Shown one piece after another: positions 59,766 through 64,000 of a stretch of 64,000 nt of DNA. The position numbers were made by a program, and so were the translations under genes. Positions within the stretch are counted from its first letter, which is position 1. Each line of letters opens with the position of its first letter. Origin of the DNA: Liolophura sinensis (lineage: Eukaryota > Mollusca > Polyplacophora > Chitonida > Chitonidae); the NCBI RefSeq assembly GCF_032854445.1, contig NW_027017954.1, forward strand, positions 1 to 64,000, given 5' to 3'. Below the pieces are notes generated by a model that was not told the origin of the DNA, searched no databases, and saw nothing but the letters and a program-made list of their open reading frames with translations.

Positions 59766-62700
59766 TTTAAGGTAACTTGGAGTAGTAATTATCGAAGCAT
59801 GGATTTAACCCTCTATATTCGTCATCTGTTTAAGTCGCTTAAGTCCCACTTACCAAGCCTTAGTAACAGAATTAAGAGATGGTGTCGGAGACTATCTGTT
59901 ACATTTCCAATGTTGTATGATCCAGTGCATAGAATACTTAGATGTTGATATATTTCATTTATATTTGTAAGTACACTGCATGTAAGATATGCTTTTATTT
60001 AACACTGTAGATAGATCTAAATGCATGAGGTTACTACAGTGCATTTCCATCAGTTAACTGTTCCGTGATATAGACCCTGACCGTCAAATCGGTCTTCGAA
60101 TGGTAATTTTCCAGCTAAACCCACAATATTTCCGCAAAATATTGCAAAATTCTAATGAGTCTATACTACCATGAGTAGATCTAATGTTAATGTAAAAAAT
60201 TTACAGCATAAGACAACCATATTATTTAACTAAAATACATATTTATACAATATATGTACACACACCTCATGACTCCTCGTCGTCATATGACTAAATTATT
60301 TTTAAAGTAAGCATCTACGAAAATTTAAGGACTATAGAATACATTTTATACATATTTGTTACTTTAAAACAAAGTTGAATGCTTTTGTTGACAAATGCTT
60401 TTTAGCACCTTCAAGTTTTCTTCAAATATTAATTTTAATACTTTATTATTTACTTTTGTATCATGTGTTATTATTCCTGCATAAACCATTATTCTGCTGG
60501 TGGACTAAGTGTCCCCAAGGCCATGTTTTTGTTATCAGGTAAAATGTTTACCTAATTCCTAATTAAATACCTAATTGCCTATTAGAGTAAAGCCATGGTG
60601 CTGAGCGGGTGAGGGGGCATTTACATAAACAGTTATAATAACACCCAAGCGTATTTCACCCGTTTCATGTTACTATTTGCCAATTATCATAAAGTGGCAG
60701 TCGCCAGTCAGTGGCAGTCACCAACTCCTGATAGTGACAAAATACAGTTTATTTATATATTTATTTTAATGGTGTTTTCGCCGTGCGCCATACATATAGT
60801 TAAAAGGAAACTCGACACTGCACGCGGGACTAGCATGCATGTATAATACAAAAGGTATTAAATATAGACTACAATGCTTTTTATGTTTATTGGGGGTATA
60901 GAGGAAAAACCCGCTGTGCAAGATGTATGAGTCCGCGTAATTTAATTTGGGGAATAAAACAATATTTTCTAACTCACAGCAACCGCAAAGGTTCCCGAGT
61001 AATTATACTGCGGAAACAATAATTACTCGGCAACGCAGGCCCCGTAACTCTCATCGGCTGATGTCATTTTTTTTTCATCTTCTGTTGCCTGGAAAATAGT
61101 TGTTTTCATGGCACCCCAAATACCTCAGAGGTCTACATCAGTCGACGAGGTCCCAATTCTCGAAGTTTCAGGTCCCAGGCGCTCATCTGGCGTTTCGCCT
61201 TGATTGGCGTCAATGACAGTTGGATAATTCCGATGAATTATGAGCGGATGAGCGGATGTGGGTCGCACAATTATACATTCATTGATTTGTTTATTGCTTA
61301 ACGCCATATTCCAGAGGTTTTCACTTATACGATGGCGTTTACTTTTGCTGGTAGAGAAATTCGATGTGCATGCGGAAAACCGTTAACCTGTAGTAAGTTT
61401 CTGAAGAAATTTTCTATGTGCAACGTACAGATATGCACACCATATTGATGGAAGGCAAGCGGTCCTCAAAGAACTTCAGGCTTTACAACCAGCCGTACAA
61501 CAGTCGTCTACCGTATCACCTATTGTCACGAAAGCCTCATTGTGAACGACGGGGGGCGGAATGTACAAACCCAATGTCCAAGTCAATTTGTGAACTCCAG
61601 CTTTGTGTGTCCTGGTGATTAAATCGCAATTGCCTTAACCTCTCTCTATCCATTGCCAACAATCTGCGGATGACCGTGTGTTTTTCTGTTGCTACTTCCT
61701 TTTTAATTCAACTTCTGCGTTTTTCTAGCGCTACACTTGAATATAGTATCTCTACATAGAGCAGTATATGTGAAATGTCGCTCATTTCCTTCGCAGTATT
61801 GGTTCTACGCATAGCTACCCAAGCGAGAAATTATACAAACACATTTTAAGTCTCCAAAATTATGAGATATCCGACCAGTGCACATAAAGTATAAATAATT
61901 CGTTCGTTGTTGAATTGAAAACATGGCTACAGTGCACGTGTTAACATTTTTACTTTCTTCTTATATCGATCATTAGAAATTATTTTCCATTTGAGCGTTA
62001 CTGCGTGTTAATTTGACGAGTTCACATTTTTCATGTTCATTCGCTATCCCCGCTACTTATAGAATCCGCAATCGCAGATTTATTTCATTCATCACTCAAA
62101 ATAACAGTTCACTCATTCAACAGCGGTAAAATATAAAGGTAAAAGAAAGCGCAGTGTAAAACACCATTGTGTTTGTAAATGCTGTACTGTATGTGTTCTT
62201 ACAATACACCATTAGTGATTAGAAGTCAGATAGAAATGGGAACGCATTTCATGTATACTTTGACTATTAGCACGCTCATAAACCGTACTATGAATGTAGC
62301 AGTGACGGTTTCAGTGCTCTCATATGTTGGAAATCACTGGAAACTATATTCACGCCGTCTTCTTCCTCGTTGGAACATGCTGTAAGTCTATAGTATAATG
62401 GTGTTCATGTAGAACGACACAATGAATGGCGAGGTAAGTAGAAACACACCCATCACCCTTCTGCTGACACAATGATTTCTTTCAAGTCATTCTTTGCACG
62501 CCATATTTTTGGTACTTCTTATCATCGTTCCGTCTGTAAGGATAGACTACTGCTAGTACAGAAAAAACTGGTGACCCGTGGAGACCAGTGTCAGTCTGTC
62601 GCGTTAGTTCACCTCGTCTGTACCCTATATAACTAGGCACACGACTTCACACTGACCTTAAATACCTGGACGCCTAAGACTTGTCGGATGCTTAGTAGGT

Positions 62701-63806
62701 GTTACTGTGAAACTCCCTGGTACCAATAATGTTCTTGACCACATGTACCATCGTGTATGTGCTCATCAGTGATATCTCATCCGGTATGTACCCATTCTCT
62801 TGTTTCGTTGTTTCTGTTAGTATGCTACAGCAAATAATGGAATGCACATATGTCTATCTGATGGATATACTTAATGCGCATCAAATCACACACACGTTGT
62901 CTCCATACTGAAGAAAACGTTACTTCAGCCTGTTGTATGGTTACAAATTGGTTTACAACACCAACATTTCAGTGAAAGGGACATGCGCAGTTGTTAAGCC
63001 ATTCCACAAAAGAATTTGATTTATTTATTTAATTGGTGTTTTACGCCGTCGTCAAGAATATTTCAATGAAAAAACGGATAAGTAGATAGCGCTTCTTTTT
63101 CCATTTTTGTTGAATATAGGTAGAAAGATAACACGAGTATGATTATGTGGTAGTACGTGATAGCTATGTCGGGATCCGGGATGGTTCCATCAATGGTAAG
63201 CTGCCATGTATGTGTTTGCGAGTGCTGATTGGAAGCAAGAAAATATATGAGCTGGACTACGAAATACCTATAACATAGTGTGAGATATACTCCGAGCTCA
63301 GATGCTGATTTTTGGAATGAGAAAACAATATTTTGGTGACTTCTCTTACGGCAAACCATCTCGCACTCGGAGATGAACCCTAAGATTTTCTTTAAATATT
63401 AGAATGTTTAAAAAAGCCATGTTTCGTAATCTCTTTGCGTTTTTGTATAGAAACATTTTCAGTTAGTTTTAGTTCATTATTATAGTTCAGGTAGAAATTA
63501 TTACTTACATTAGATATTAGATATTATCGACAGGTTAATACACGTGTCATCCTTGGCGATGATGTAGCCGGCCGCCACTACCCCTCCGCTCCCCCACCAC
63601 CACATATGTTACTTTAGCCCTTCTCTTGCCCTAACTATGGAACCTCATACCCTATCAACATTTAGGTAAGAGAAACGAAACATAAAAATAATGTTTTTAT
63701 ATGATCTTAACGCGGGGAATTCCTGGTTTAAAACCCAATAGATTGTCTTTACCATGTGCCAAGTAATTATTTATAAGGTATATATGTTTTGACTGGAATT
63801 GTTTAG
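59766..63806. other. Intergenic region with no supported gene
   Basis: SINE fragments at about 60255-60300, 60748-60790, 61285-61340 and 63016-63065. A TTTGCCAATTATCATAAAGTGG segment near 60676 weakly resembles the promoter-like block. Open frames at 61418-61618 and 62179-62385 have no homology or splice context I can support. Confidence 0.45.
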
Positions 63807-63947
63807 AATCTGTGATTCGAATGAGACATCCACATACCAGCCGTGAACCTAGGGACAGTTTAATCAGGTTTTGTATTGAACTGGACAAAGAATACAAAGA
63901 TTTACTCAAAACAAATGGCGAATACTTAAATGCAGCAAATGTTGATG
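63807..63947 (+). CDS. Candidate internal exon of a further gene
   Basis: Acceptor TTGTTTAG, donor GTAGGC, 141 bases, phases 1-1. Encodes SVIRMRHPHTSREPRDSLIR, then FCIELDKEYKDLLKTNGEYL and NAANVD, a charged, helix-like composition unlike the surrounding AT-rich DNA. I do not recognise the family. Confidence 0.4.
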
Positions 63948-64000
63948 GTAGGCATAATACGATGACTATGGGTTTAGTATCTAACACCAGATGACATTCA

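Overview
This is animal nuclear DNA. Coding sequence is split into short exons with GT-AG introns, and most of the rest is SINEs, foldback elements, minisatellites and one LTR retrotransposon. The SINE families, which end in CAATCAAATAAATAAA-type or GTTAAACCCCAAGCACTCACTCAC-type tails, the F-type lectin domain and the expanded EGF receptors suggest a marine mollusc, most likely a bivalve. The species cannot be fixed from sequence alone.

Nearly everything coding lies on the plus strand. Gene 1 (2088-48488) is a receptor protein tyrosine phosphatase assembled from about 31 exons. In order these are a signal-peptide exon, an 8-cysteine EGF, a two-exon F-type (fucolectin-like) lectin domain, nine more MEGF/Draper-type EGF exons, one transmembrane exon, a juxtamembrane acidic stretch, a catalytic phosphatase domain D1 (WPDHGAP loop, HCSAGIGRTG signature) and a second domain D2 that has lost the WPD loop and the signature arginine. 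All exon junctions agree in phase except one inside D2 (41133 to 44291). Gene 2 (54292-58746, 5' end unresolved) has an EGF exon closely related to those of gene 1. It has no phosphatase: after its transmembrane exon it ends in a short tail carrying clustered tyrosine motifs (YENV, YENE, YDKL). The two look like a phosphatase-bearing and a kinase-substrate-bearing member of one receptor family, which is a working hypothesis for paired receptors.

Region by region: 1-105 may be the last exon of an upstream gene. 106-2087 holds a SINE and repeated promoter-like blocks. 2088-8406 encodes the signal peptide, lectin and first EGFs. 10140-15194 is a tandem array of EGF exons, each in a 1.25-1.44 kb unit. 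15283-24456 is a 2.1-2.4 kb tandem duplication with a truncated Gmr1-like LTR retrotransposon (17401-22047, minus strand) between its copies. 25285-48488 encodes the last EGF, the membrane anchor and both phosphatase domains. 52619-55150 is a decayed duplicate of 7797-10925 that supplies the 5' part of gene 2. 59000-63800 has no gene I can support, and 63807-63947 looks like one exon of a further gene.

The most unusual signal is that three separate introns of gene 1 begin with minisatellites whose repeat unit is the last 20-50 bases of the exon plus its 5' splice site (8406, 32520 and 41133). One of these is also present in the duplicated copy at 53249. The result is long runs of decoy exon ends next to genuine exons, in one case at the very junction where the D2 reading frame fails to connect.
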